DNA of 16,878 bases from DASZXJ01 sp035545895 (GCA_035545895.1 DASZXJ010000169.1:1-16878); one strand, 5' to 3'. Shown: positions 5,653 to 13,344, numbered from the stretch's first letter. Numbers and translations: made by a program. The notes: generated by a model from the sequence alone, not told the origin.

Positions 5653-7599
5653 TCAATCGAAAGCAAATGCCGGATCGTCCTTTGCATTGGCTGCAGCCCA
5701 TGTTCGGCATTTTGTCTCATAGTGTTTTCCGTCGTCTTTGTGATTTGCCGCATCTCCATCCGGCAATGCACTCAACTCATTCAGTATCGTGCGAACGCTT
5801 TTTAATACATCTTGATTTTCTGTAACTGCTTTCCAAGCAGCAAATGGTTTATCTTTGGTTGGCAAAGCCATACCGTGCTTACGCTCAAAATCAGGTTCCG
5901 AGCATCGATGAATTACATGAACACCGGCATCCCGCGACATTTTTATAGCTTTTGTAATTTCATCATTTGCCGAATATGCACCATTTTTCTTTGCGCCTCC
6001 TTCAGATTTTGGCGAGTCTACATCATGCAAGACGGCGAAATTAACCTTAAAATGCATAAGCATCCGGATGAGCACCGGAATCGTCCATTTGCCTCGTGCT
6101 CGCAGAATTAAAGGCCGTCCATCTAACGGAAACGCCTGTTCATCCTTGTCCATCGCAACCATAAATGCTGCAAACTCTGTGTCTCCTTCAACAATTATCA
6201 CATTTGTCGCGAAGAACATTTCTGCAACGGTTTGGTCGAATGCCAATAGAGTTTTAAGGTTCTGCTTATCATCCCCTTGGAAAGTCATATGGTCGGCACG
6301 GTAAACATTCGGCGGCGCCTTCGCTTCAGGACGATGCAGCCGCACTATCGATGTGTGATCTTTAAGGGGATCAACAAATGCTGGGTGATGCGTCGACAAC
6401 ATGACCTGCCATCCTGATTCCGAAGCGAGAGAATATAGATGGCTTTTGGCTGCGCGCACGGCAGAAGGGTGCAAAGCTGTTTCCGGCTCGTCAATCAACA
6501 GCATGTAGCCTGGCAAGAACGCTGACTCGACCTGCGCTTCGGCTGCCTGGTCGTTGGGTTTACTATCTGCCAAAATCTTTTCTTGTACTAATATGTCGGC
6601 TTTGCACTTTTCTATTGCATCTTGTTTCTTCAATGTGCCCAATTTGTCCTGCAGCTTCTTCAGCTCTTTTCTAGCAGCGAGCGAATCTTTCTCCTTACGT
6701 TTGTTTTCGTCTGAGATCCGATTCAACTCTGACCGCACTTCAAGCATCGACCAAAATAGTGTCCGTTGCGCCCCAGTACCTTGTCGCTCCCAAGATGATG
6801 AACCGTGAACCTCCTCAACATTAATTCGAGATGCTTTCGACAAAGCCGCGCTCGGGTCAATTCCCAGCTCGCCAAGTGAAACATCGAGCTTTACAACAGC
6901 CTTGCTGAATACACGTTTGAACGAAGAGTTGACCCTGCTCTGAACTTTTTCAAGGTTTATTTGAAACGCTTTTACGGGCTCCTCTGCGGATGTCTGCACT
7001 GCCTTGATTTTCGTACTTAGGTCTGAGGCATCATCTTTCATTAACAAAGCAAGCTTGGCCTTGATCGGCTCAAGAACGAGCTCCATTAACTTCTTGTGCT
7101 CTTCCTCGGGATTCTCCAACGAACCTATCCTGAATGGTTTTGGCAAACGACTATTGAATACGTTATCTAATCCCGCCGCCTTTCCATCTTCTGCGTAATT
7201 ATTTTGTTCTGGATCCCACGTCGATCGAACAGGAGCATATTCGATCCCTCCACCCTTCGCCGATATCTCCGTCCACGTCCACTTTGAACGGACGAGTTTG
7301 AGGCCATTCGCATTTTCTTTCCATTTTGAGTCAATGTTCTCCGCTCCGTCTGGGATGTGAACCCACAACTCAACCGTGGTGGCTGTGGTGGCCTTTGAGT
7401 GTATCTCGTCAGGCTTGAGCCTTGCCATTCCAATTGCTGCTTCATAGGCGCGCAATACTGTAGATTTCCCACAATTATTCGCGCCCACAAGACAAACTAT
7501 ATCATCTAGAGCAATCTCGAGTCCGCCATCTCCAATGCACCCGAAATTGACCACTTTCATTCGGACGAGACGCGACCTATTTGCGGGATATTCAGGCAT
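5653..7599 (-). CDS. OLD-family ATP-dependent endonuclease (SMC-like ATPase + TOPRIM)
   Basis: 648 residues. The ATPase half has Walker A GANNCGKST (39-47), an ABC-type signature region RQGTGAQRT (272-280), a charged helical hairpin (about 290-345), Walker B YMLLIDEPE (365-373) and the H-loop STHHP (402-406). The TOPRIM half has VIIVEGDTE (468-475 region, Glu471) and DVDSP (526-530, Asp526/Asp528), the metal-binding acids of OLD nucleases. Known of the family: these enzymes bind and cut DNA, and many act in anti-phage defence (P2 Old, Gabija GajA, some retrons; PARIS uses a related split pair). AGGGA 6 nt before ATG 7599 supports this start over Met14. It is the first gene of an operon with DUF2130. 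No UvrD-type helicase, reverse transcriptase or DUF4435 partner lies in the window, so it fits none of those systems. It is AT-richer than the flanking genes, which suggests transfer. Confidence 0.92.
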   Translation of the reverse strand: MPEYPANRSRLVRMKVVNFGCIGDGGLEIALDDIVCLVGANNCGKSTVLRAYEAAIGMARLKPDEIHSKATTATTVELWVHIPDGAENIDSKWKENANGLKLVRSKWTWTEISAKGGGIEYAPVRSTWDPEQNNYAEDGKAAGLDNVFNSRLPKPFRIGSLENPEEEHKKLMELVLEPIKAKLALLMKDDASDLSTKIKAVQTSAEEPVKAFQINLEKVQSRVNSSFKRVFSKAVVKLDVSLGELGIDPSAALSKASRINVEEVHGSSSWERQGTGAQRTLFWSMLEVRSELNRISDENKRKEKDSLAARKELKKLQDKLGTLKKQDAIEKCKADILVQEKILADSKPNDQAAEAQVESAFLPGYMLLIDEPETALHPSAVRAAKSHLYSLASESGWQVMLSTHHPAFVDPLKDHTSIVRLHRPEAKAPPNVYRADHMTFQGDDKQNLKTLLAFDQTVAEMFFATNVIIVEGDTEFAAFMVAMDKDEQAFPLDGRPLILRARGKWTIPVLIRMLMHFKVNFAVLHDVDSPKSEGGAKKNGAYSANDEITKAIKMSRDAGVHVIHRCSEPDFERKHGMALPTKDKPFAAWKAVTENQDVLKSVRTILNELSALPDGDAANHKDDGKHYETKCRTWAAANAKDDPAFAFD

Positions 7600-7999
7600 A
7601 ATTAGTCCCTATCTATTTGCGAATCCGTCAAGAGCGGCTTTCGCGATGCGAGCATTTCATAACGCGTTCATACCTCAGACGTGATATCTCGCACCTTTAT
7701 GTAACGCTAAACACTTTCGTTGCCTTTCGCAACGTTAGCTACGGTAATTAACAAGATGCCGTGTTTCCGTGTTCATCTGTGGCAAAAACAGATAACTGTT
7801 AGTTGTCGGTTAGCAGTTGACCGTCGGAAATGCCGATCTTTAAAGCATGCTTGCCCTTTCCATTCGCCAGCCATTCGCCGAATTGATCCACATGAGGAAA
7901 GGCTGAAGGCGGAGGGATGAAGGATGAAGTAAGCCGAATCCCAATCAAATCTGCGTAATCCGCGCAATCTGCGGTTCATACTTTGCCGATATTGAATTT
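7600..7999. other. 400-bp gap built partly of low-complexity words
   Basis: No protein-like frame on either strand. 7606-7610 is the ribosome-binding site of the OLD gene. A stem CGTTGC-CTTTC-GCAACG (7718-7734) is flanked by GCTAA/TTAGC. From about 7758 the sequence becomes a patchwork of simple words: GTGTTCATCTGTGGC, a GTTAGTTGTCGGTTAGCAGT stretch near 7798, GGATGAAGGATGAAG near 7915, and a 9-bp triplet repeat at 7948-7974. I could not place a convincing promoter for the OLD gene. Confidence 0.5.
7948..7974. repeat. 9-bp tandem repeat, three copies
   Basis: AATCTGCGT, AATCCGCGC and AATCTGCGG in direct succession just upstream of the ASCH gene. I remember near-identical AATCTGCG strings in intergenic DNA of other Planctomycetota and Verrucomicrobiota, which a search would have to confirm. 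Confidence 0.55.
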
Positions 8000-8473
8000 G
8001 TGTTGGCACTCTCCATACGACAACCTTTTGCGGAACTCATCCTAAGAGGAATCAAGACGGTGGAGCTGCGGTCACGGGCGACGAAGATTGTGGGGGAACG
8101 GTTTTATATTTATGCGAGCAAGGGGCGAGCGGCATGGGGCAAGGGGCAAGACCCGAGCAAAGTCTGGTCGAATGATTTGCACGTCGGCAAGCCGCCGGAT
8201 TGGATGATCGAACTGGCGGAGCAGATCAAGATGATCGAGCCGGACGCCCTGCTTCCCACGGGCGTGATTGTGGGATCAGCAGTCATTGAGAAAGTGACTC
8301 AGTTGGCAGGCAGCGGGCAGCAGGCGGCAGGCAGCCCCGTGCCGGAACTACCGGATGCTGCGAGCCGCGAGCTGCAAGCCATGTATGCGTGGCATCTCAG
8401 TGACGTGAAACGAGCCAAGAAACTCAGAACGCCCAAGCGGCACCCTCAGCCAGTTTGGTTTAAGCCATTTTGA
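8000..8473 (+). CDS. ASCH-domain protein
   Basis: 157 residues, from a GTG start. The N-terminus ALSIRQPFAELILRGIKTVE (3-22) followed by ELRSRATKIVGERFYIYAS is the opening beta-strand/helix and RNA-facing strand pattern of the ASCH (PUA-like) fold. Residues 85-98 (LPTGVIVGSAVIEKV) and YAWHLSD (129-135) complete the barrel. ASCH domains are thought to bind RNA or modified nucleotides; the exact role here is unknown. Residues 102-112 (AGSGQQAAGSP) come from a GGCAG-type simple repeat at 8305-8334 that appears to have been inserted in frame in a loop. The GGGGCAAGGGGCAAG stretch near 8135-8151 may be a second such insertion. There is no Shine-Dalgarno, so the start is uncertain. It converges with the receiver-like gene, leaving only 12 nt between the stops. 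Confidence 0.82.
   Translation: MLALSIRQPFAELILRGIKTVELRSRATKIVGERFYIYASKGRAAWGKGQDPSKVWSNDLHVGKPPDWMIELAEQIKMIEPDALLPTGVIVGSAVIEKVTQLAGSGQQAAGSPVPELPDAASRELQAMYAWHLSDVKRAKKLRTPKRHPQPVWFKPF
8305..8334 (+). repeat. GGCAG-type simple repeat inside the ASCH gene
   Basis: About 30 bp of overlapping GGCAGGCAG/GGGCAGCAG/GGCGGCAG words, read in frame as residues 102-112 of the ASCH protein. The composition resembles the low-complexity words in the gap upstream rather than the surrounding codons. Confidence 0.55.
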
Positions 8474-8485
8474 ATTCATCCTTTT

Positions 8486-8884
8486 CTACTTCGCACCGCT
8501 GACCGGTTCGCCGAGGGCGGCGCGGATCATCTCCTTGACCTGGGGCGTGCCGATTTGGCGTTTGCCAAAACCCGGAAGTGCGCCGGCTGCGATGGCGGCG
8601 GCTTGGGCTTCGGGATAGTTGCTGATGAGCATCGTCTTCAAGTTGGGATGGTCCGCCCGGAGCTTGCTGATCAGTTCAATGCCTTCATAGGTGCTGAAAC
8701 CGTAATCGAGCTGGCGATTGATCAGCAGGAGTGATGCCCCGCCGGTGATTTCCTTTTTAAGCTCGGATTCATCGTCGACAGAGAGGACGGAGATGTCCGT
8801 GGCCGCGCCACTGACTGCGATTCGGAGATAGCTGGTGTCAGCCCCGCAGTGCCCTACCAATACAACTTTTCGAACCATACGCAT
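8486..8884 (-). CDS. Receiver-like protein lacking the phospho-acceptor aspartate
   Basis: 132 residues, about one CheY-size domain. The alternating pattern fits a receiver fold: strand VVLVGH (7-12), strand ASLLLINRQLD (50-60), strand KTMLIS (83-88), and GALPGFGKRQIG (101-112). In real receivers the third strand ends in the phosphorylated Asp; here Asn56 stands there. The acidic pair after strand one is replaced by Gly-His (11-12). The switch Ser88 and a Lys (108) in the usual place are kept. This looks like a pseudo-receiver, which cannot be phosphorylated in the usual way and presumably signals by protein contact. No histidine kinase or output domain is attached. It starts 24 nt after the preceding minus-strand gene, so it is probably co-transcribed with it. 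No strong RBS; Met3 is an alternative start. Confidence 0.7.
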   Translation of the reverse strand: MRMVRKVVLVGHCGADTSYLRIAVSGAATDISVLSVDDESELKKEITGGASLLLINRQLDYGFSTYEGIELISKLRADHPNLKTMLISNYPEAQAAAIAAGALPGFGKRQIGTPQVKEMIRAALGEPVSGAK

Positions 8885-8908
8885 ATTCTAGCGCGTCGAT
8901 GGGAAAAA

Positions 8909-10015
8909 TCATTCCCCGCCGACGATCAGGACCAGCGGTTTGCCCTTGTATTGGAATTTGGAGGTAAGATTGAAGCTGCCGGGGTATTTCTCGTATTTGA
9001 ACGGACCGTCGCCGAATGGATCGCGTGATTCGGCGACGGCAGAATCGCCGCGCACGAGAATGCCGGCAGCGGTGACGAGCATGGCAAATGTGGCCTGCTC
9101 GGCGGCGAGGTTGTTTCGAAGGCTCTTCATTGACGGCGAGATGGTTTTGATCATCGGGTTCAAAATGAGCTTGCCGCCGACGCTGTCAACCGTTTTGGCG
9201 AATTCATCCGGCGATTGCTGCCAGGCCGGCTCGATATCCTTGTAAAACTGCCCGGTCGAATCAGAGAGTGACTTCTGCATGAGGCCGGGATTATTGCCGC
9301 TGGCACCGTTCAGTTCCCCAAGAAAAACTTCGGTGGGCGTGAGCGATTGGGGCAGGCCATTCAATCGGTCAGGTATGGTTTTCAACTGCTCCGGCGACAG
9401 CGAGGGCATCAGCCTTGCCAGCGCATTGCCTGCTTGCGTTTCGATGCCGACTTCGACCAGCTTGGTGGTGAGCCTCGGCATGGTGCCCACGCGCCGGCCG
9501 AGGGTTAGAACGCTGAAAATCTCCTCCATCGCAAGAGTCGGGTTGTGCTGCTTCTGATGCACAAAGCGTGCGTGCATCAATGTGAAATTGGTAAGCATGC
9601 GGTTGCCGTTCAGCAAACGCCCGAAAGTTTCATTCGACTGCTCAGGCCAATCGCAGGCGGGCAAGTCCTTCGCCAGGCGGGCCAATCCCGCGGCTTGTTC
9701 GTATTTGGCGAATAATTGGGATGCCTGATCGTCAAACGGCTTGGTCTCATAGCGGAGATATTGATCGACATCCGGCGGCTGATGGATCGGCTGGAGGATT
9801 TGCATGGCGGCGAGATAGCTGTCGGCGGCGTTGGAACTGGCGGTCGTTGCCGGCGAACGCGGGATTTCCGCTTCCCGTGACGGCAGCGGCGCGTCGGTGT
9901 CGGCGGCACCCGGCAGAACGTTCCTCCAGATCTTGGGAACCAAATAAGCCGCCAGCAAAACGGCCAGCAGCAAACCAGCCGTCCAAATGGCGAGTCGCGC
10001 GCGAGTTTGATTCAT
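8909..10015 (-). CDS. Membrane-anchored helical protein, paralogue of the 10485-11630 gene product
   Basis: 368 residues, not recognised. It has a short N-terminus, one transmembrane helix (about 9-27, IWTAGLLLAVLLAAYLV) and a Pro/Ala/Thr linker, followed by an alpha-helical domain beginning ADSYLAAMQIL. A GGGGA-like Shine-Dalgarno lies 7 nt before the ATG. Two segments resemble the product of the gene at 10485-11630. One is the helix pair around PRLTTKLVEVGIETQAGNAL...DRLNGL; the other is the C-terminal beta end around FKYEKYPGSFNL...LVLIVG. The protein probably sits in the inner membrane with its domain outside. No catalytic motif is visible. It follows groES by 95 nt on the same strand and precedes the pseudo-receiver. 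Confidence 0.75.
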   Translation of the reverse strand: MNQTRARLAIWTAGLLLAVLLAAYLVPKIWRNVLPGAADTDAPLPSREAEIPRSPATTASSNAADSYLAAMQILQPIHQPPDVDQYLRYETKPFDDQASQLFAKYEQAAGLARLAKDLPACDWPEQSNETFGRLLNGNRMLTNFTLMHARFVHQKQHNPTLAMEEIFSVLTLGRRVGTMPRLTTKLVEVGIETQAGNALARLMPSLSPEQLKTIPDRLNGLPQSLTPTEVFLGELNGASGNNPGLMQKSLSDSTGQFYKDIEPAWQQSPDEFAKTVDSVGGKLILNPMIKTISPSMKSLRNNLAAEQATFAMLVTAAGILVRGDSAVAESRDPFGDGPFKYEKYPGSFNLTSKFQYKGKPLVLIVGGE

Positions 10016-10110
10016 TTGAAAATCCCCTGATTATCCCTGCGCGAGAATAGTACGCGCAAAGGCAATTTTAGCCGCAGTACAAAATCCCGCGCCCCTTATA
10101 ACGGCAGGAC

Positions 10111-10488
10111 TCAAACATCGTCATTCGTTTCGGTCGTGGTCGATCCACTCGAACTGCTTTTTGCGCCATCCGATCGCTTGAAGATCGCCAGCACGCGATC
10201 GATGTGCACAACAAACAGCCGATTGTCGTGCTCCAGTTCGACTGGAATGGCTTCGCGCGGATCGAAAAGCACCTTGTCATATTGGCGGATCGTGTGATCG
10301 TCGTCGTTTTCGATGGCTTTGCTGATCGCAATCACCCGGCCGGTGATGACGGGAATTTCGTGACTATCGGGCAGAACGATACCGCTCTTGGTCTGACGTT
10401 TGTTGTCATCCTTGCGAACGACCACGCGTTTGCCGATCGGCTCGATCAGGTCGTATTCGAGCGATTTTTTCCTGGGTGCCTGGCTCAT
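10111..10488 (-). CDS. groES: GroES-like co-chaperonin (Cpn10)
   Basis: 125 residues, longer than the usual 95-100 because of a charged Ser/Thr/Asp tail (about 106-125) and a 12-residue N-terminal extension. The Cpn10 fold is seen as LIEPIGKRVVVRKDD (14-28), the mobile loop RQTKSGIVLPDS (31-42) that docks on GroEL, TGRVIAIS (49-56), QYDKVLFDP (69-77) and the closing HIDRVLAIF (95-103). It would cap a chaperonin and assist folding. No groEL lies beside it, so it is probably a second groES copy or the partner of an unlinked groEL. Its ATG overlaps the stop of the preceding gene as ATGA (10485-10488), which implies translational coupling to a secreted protein, an unusual neighbour for a chaperonin lid. 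Confidence 0.9.
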   Translation of the reverse strand: MSQAPRKKSLEYDLIEPIGKRVVVRKDDNKRQTKSGIVLPDSHEIPVITGRVIAISKAIENDDDHTIRQYDKVLFDPREAIPVELEHDNRLFVVHIDRVLAIFKRSDGAKSSSSGSTTTETNDDV

Positions 10489-11630
10489 GGAAAAGACATT
10501 GTAGCAGGTTGAGCCGGTGAACGCAGGGGGCGCGGTCCCACATGAAGGATGGTTGGCGTCGGATTGCCGAAAAGGACGTATTTCAAATCGAACCCGCCGG
10601 GCGATTTGGAATATTGGAACTCGCCGGCGGCTTTCCGCGCGGCCTCCGGGTCGATCGGCTGATGCGCGCTGATTTCGACCGCCTTCTTCAACATTTTTTC
10701 GATGGCAGCTTCGGATCGATCAAGGCGGTGCGTCAGGACGACCAGATCGCAGGCGCCGCGCACCAGCGGATGAGTGGCGCGATAACGAGTGGGAATAATC
10801 ACCATGGCGGCATCGCGCTCGCCGCCCGCGGCGTGGAGTGCAGCGATCATCTCATCGGCGGCGGACTGGGCTTGCGCAAAGACGGCGTCGGCAAGTTCGG
10901 CGTCGGCCGCAAGATCGTTCACGTCGATTCTTGTCCCGGGCAGACCAAACATCTCGTTCAGGGGTTTGCCCATGTCCGGCGCCATCGATCGCCAGCGCGG
11001 GCTTGCGATCAATCCGCGATAAAACGAAATGTAAGACTTCTGCGTCGCCTTGGCCAGTTCGACCGGATCGATTGGAGAACGCAATTCACTTAATCGGTCG
11101 ACAAAGTGAGCTAAGAATTCGGGAGGAGCATCAATCACCATCGAAGCCGCCAACTGCATGGCTTTTTCGAAAATGACTGTTTGCTGCCGCTGCCTCATCA
11201 ACGAAGGCTCGACGCTCAATCGTCGCGCAAGCTGGGCGATGTTGAAGCTGTCGTCGAGAGCGCCGGCATAATCACCTCGTGCCATCCGTAGTCGCGCCCG
11301 CAAGACGACCAGGCCGGCAAGGTCTTCGCCGCCGTTTAGAAGAATTGCACCCGCCATCGGGTCTTCGGAATTGAACCCCCACTCGCCAAAAGCCATTTTG
11401 GAGGATGAATCGAAAAGCTCCAGCGATTCGCCCGCGCGTTTGAGGATATCGTTGGCGGGCTTATCCAATGGCGCATCGAAAACATCCTGCCAGACAAACT
11501 CCTCGGCGGGGCTGGTTCGTTTGGGAACGGATTGACCGGCCGCGCGGTAGAGATCGGCCGCGCTGGTCGATTGCGCGGCACCGATCGTCGCACCCAGCAA
11601 CAGATAAATCGGAACAACCCAATACTTCAT
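10485..11630 (-). CDS. Secreted or lipid-facing helical protein upstream of groES
   Basis: About 381 residues from ATG 11630, not recognised. The N-terminus MKYWVVPIYLLLGATIGAAQ is a signal peptide with a likely cut after GAA or near AAQS. The mature part opens ADLYRAAGQSV, like the start of the helical domain in the paralogue at 8909-10015. It shares with that paralogue the pattern 'P.L......IE.AMQLA...DRL.EL' and a similar C-terminal end (FQYSKSPGGFDLKYVLFG...LHVG). An in-frame GTG at 11642 begins right after the previous stop but would add only four residues (MGVA) before a good signal peptide, so I prefer 11630. The stop overlaps the groES start. No enzyme motif found. Confidence 0.72.
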   Translation of the reverse strand: MKYWVVPIYLLLGATIGAAQSTSAADLYRAAGQSVPKRTSPAEEFVWQDVFDAPLDKPANDILKRAGESLELFDSSSKMAFGEWGFNSEDPMAGAILLNGGEDLAGLVVLRARLRMARGDYAGALDDSFNIAQLARRLSVEPSLMRQRQQTVIFEKAMQLAASMVIDAPPEFLAHFVDRLSELRSPIDPVELAKATQKSYISFYRGLIASPRWRSMAPDMGKPLNEMFGLPGTRIDVNDLAADAELADAVFAQAQSAADEMIAALHAAGGERDAAMVIIPTRYRATHPLVRGACDLVVLTHRLDRSEAAIEKMLKKAVEISAHQPIDPEAARKAAGEFQYSKSPGGFDLKYVLFGNPTPTILHVGPRPLRSPAQPATMSFP

Positions 11631-11642
11631 GGCCACCCCCAC

Positions 11643-12152
11643 TCATGGTTTTGGCGGCAGTTCCCCCGGCGGGATTTCCGGGTCCATTTCCATCTCCACC
11701 AGATCCTGCGCCATTCGACTGAGAAAAAACTGCAGTTCCTGCCCCGCCACCGCTGCGGGCAGCGGATCGCGCAAATCATATTGATGCGTGTGGTCTTCGG
11801 CTGAGTCGTCGCCCCGGCGTTCGCCTTCGGTGATGATGTGATGCTCAAATGTCACTGCATCTTCGTGGCTCTGCATGATGACCAGTTCACCCCACCGCCA
11901 CGCCAGATGCACACGGATCGAAAGCTGGTTTCCCCAACTCGAAACGCGATGGACGATGCGATTCGCCAAAAGCAGTTTGACCAATCCATCCACGGTCGGC
12001 AAAACCGCGCCTTGAAGAAAGTCCTGGTAATTCTGGTTGAACTCATGCTGGCGGCGCACGGCCTCATGTTCGGCCGCCAATTTCTCGGGCGGAACGTCGG
12101 CAAACGGCTTCACACGGGTCAACCACCATTTGGAAAAAGCCTTGTCGAACAT
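11643..12152 (-). CDS. Conserved-looking hypothetical protein, 169 residues
   Basis: Not recognised. It is a soluble, charged protein with no signal peptide and no membrane segment. An N-terminal helical part (KAFSKWWLTRVKPF, then ADVPPEKLAAEHEAVRRQHE) leads to a beta-rich centre (HRVSSWGNQLSIRVHLAWRW, about 68-87) and an acidic, proline-rich C-terminus. It is the first gene of a minus-strand run; the next gene begins within a few bases of its stop, so they are surely co-transcribed. The start lacks a clear Shine-Dalgarno. It is divergent from topoisomerase IB across a gap of about 95 bp that must hold both promoters. Function cannot be assigned from the sequence. Confidence 0.65.
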   Translation of the reverse strand: MFDKAFSKWWLTRVKPFADVPPEKLAAEHEAVRRQHEFNQNYQDFLQGAVLPTVDGLVKLLLANRIVHRVSSWGNQLSIRVHLAWRWGELVIMQSHEDAVTFEHHIITEGERRGDDSAEDHTHQYDLRDPLPAAVAGQELQFFLSRMAQDLVEMEMDPEIPPGELPPKP

Positions 12153-12183
12153 ATCAACAGGATAGATTCCCGACGCTCAAACG

Positions 12184-12189
12184 TAAAAT
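12184..12189 (+). promoter_or_regulatory. Possible -10 box for topoisomerase IB
   Basis: TAAAAT in the divergent gap, with no good -35 partner. If used, transcription starts near 12196, which would leave almost no leader before the GTG at 12205 and favours ATG 12247 as the true start. Confidence 0.25.
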
Positions 12190-12246
12190 GCGCCCAAATC
12201 TTCCGTGGCGGACAGTCCATTTACCCTAGGAGTGCATCAGGATTGC

Positions 12247-13344
12247 ATGGATTGTCCCGGCGGTTCGGGGCGCTTAGCGTATTGCGTGCTCAAAAATAAG
12301 AAAAACGAAGTCAGCACTTCGACCGAATTCGCCAAAAAACGGGCGAGGCATGCCGGGCTTCGACATGTGACGGATAGTTCTCCGGGCATTCGTCGAATAA
12401 GGCATGGCCATGGATTTTCCTATATCGGTATCTCGGGAAAGGCTGTCAGCAATCGCTCGGTACTTTCGCGAATCCGGTCGCTTGTCATTCCGCCAGCCTG
12501 GACCGATGTTTGGATTTGTCCCAAGGCCAACGGCCATCTGCAAGTCACGGGGCACGACGAGCGAGGACGAAAGCAGTCGAAATACCATCCCCGCTGGCGC
12601 GAGGTGCGCGATGAAGATAAATATGGTCACCTGGTCGAATTTGCAGAATGTCTCCCGAAAATCCGGCAAACCACGCGACGACATCTGGGCCTTGCGGGCA
12701 TGCCGCGCGAGAAGGTCATGGCAGCGGTCGTCGTCCTGCTGGAGAAAACCTGCATCCGTGTCGGCAATGATCGATATGCCCATGACAACGGACACTATGG
12801 TCTGACAACGATCGAAAACAAACACGTCAAGGTCAACGGCAACTCGATGCATTTCAAATTCATCGCCAAAAGCGGAAAACCCAGGGATGTGTCGATCTCC
12901 GATCCGCGACTCGCCAAAATCGTGTCCAAAAGTCAGTATCTGCCGGGCCAGCAGCTATTTGGTTACGTTGACGACGATGGCAGGGTGCACGACGTGAAGA
13001 GCGAACACGTTAATGACTATCTTCGCGAAATCACGAACCAGGAAATCACGGCCAAGGATTTTCGCACATGGACGGGCACCGTGCTGGCCGCTCGCGCGCT
13101 GGAACGATTTGGAAAATGTGAATCCAGCGCGCAGGCGAAGAAAAACATTGTGCGGGCCGTCACTGAAGTCGCGGAACAGCTCGGCAATACGCGGGCGGTA
13201 TGCCGCAAATGTTACATTCATCCGGCAATTCTGGACGGATATTCCAGTGGGAAGATCATTCAAACGACATCATCGCGCCCGCAGCGAAAAGACAGCCTGC
13301 GAAATGAAGAGGCGGCCGTGGTCAGGTTGCTCCGGGACGGTTGA
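12247..13344 (+). CDS. DNA topoisomerase IB (poxvirus/bacterial type)
   Basis: About 365 residues. It relaxes supercoils by nicking one strand through a 3'-phosphotyrosine. The N-terminal DNA-clamp domain shows ARHAGLRHVTDSSPGIRRIR and a GFSYI strand. The catalytic domain contains CIRVGNDRYAHDNGHYGLTT with the first catalytic Arg (residue 171 from ATG 12247), the beta-hairpin Lys region FIAKSGKPRD (Lys208), DFRTWTGT (Arg273) and the nucleophile region CRKCYIHPAIL (Tyr323). The set R-K-R-Y is complete, so the enzyme should be active. I chose ATG 12247, which has AGGA 4 nt upstream; a GTG at 12205 is also in frame but has no Shine-Dalgarno. The basic C-terminal extension of about 40 residues is unremarkable. 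It is convergent with the gene at 13406, with 61 nt between them. Confidence 0.93.
   Translation: MDCPGGSGRLAYCVLKNKKNEVSTSTEFAKKRARHAGLRHVTDSSPGIRRIRHGHGFSYIGISGKAVSNRSVLSRIRSLVIPPAWTDVWICPKANGHLQVTGHDERGRKQSKYHPRWREVRDEDKYGHLVEFAECLPKIRQTTRRHLGLAGMPREKVMAAVVVLLEKTCIRVGNDRYAHDNGHYGLTTIENKHVKVNGNSMHFKFIAKSGKPRDVSISDPRLAKIVSKSQYLPGQQLFGYVDDDGRVHDVKSEHVNDYLREITNQEITAKDFRTWTGTVLAARALERFGKCESSAQAKKNIVRAVTEVAEQLGNTRAVCRKCYIHPAILDGYSSGKIIQTTSSRPQRKDSLRNEEAAVVRLLRDG

Noticed and set aside
4201..7599. Gabija or PARIS
   Set aside because: Gabija needs a UvrD-like helicase and PARIS a separate DUF4435 TOPRIM protein. Neither is in the window, and DUF2130 is not a known part of either.
7935..7942. CGAATCCC as attR copy of the tRNA-Gly 3' end
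   Set aside because: Only 8 bases match the T-arm, with no extension on either side. That length is expected by chance in 17 kb.
10542..11093. 183-codon plus-strand frame
   Set aside because: It is antisense to the exported helical protein, which has a clear signal peptide and neighbours in operon spacing.
12274..12852. 192-codon minus-strand frame
   Set aside because: It is antisense to topoisomerase IB, whose full catalytic set is on the plus strand.
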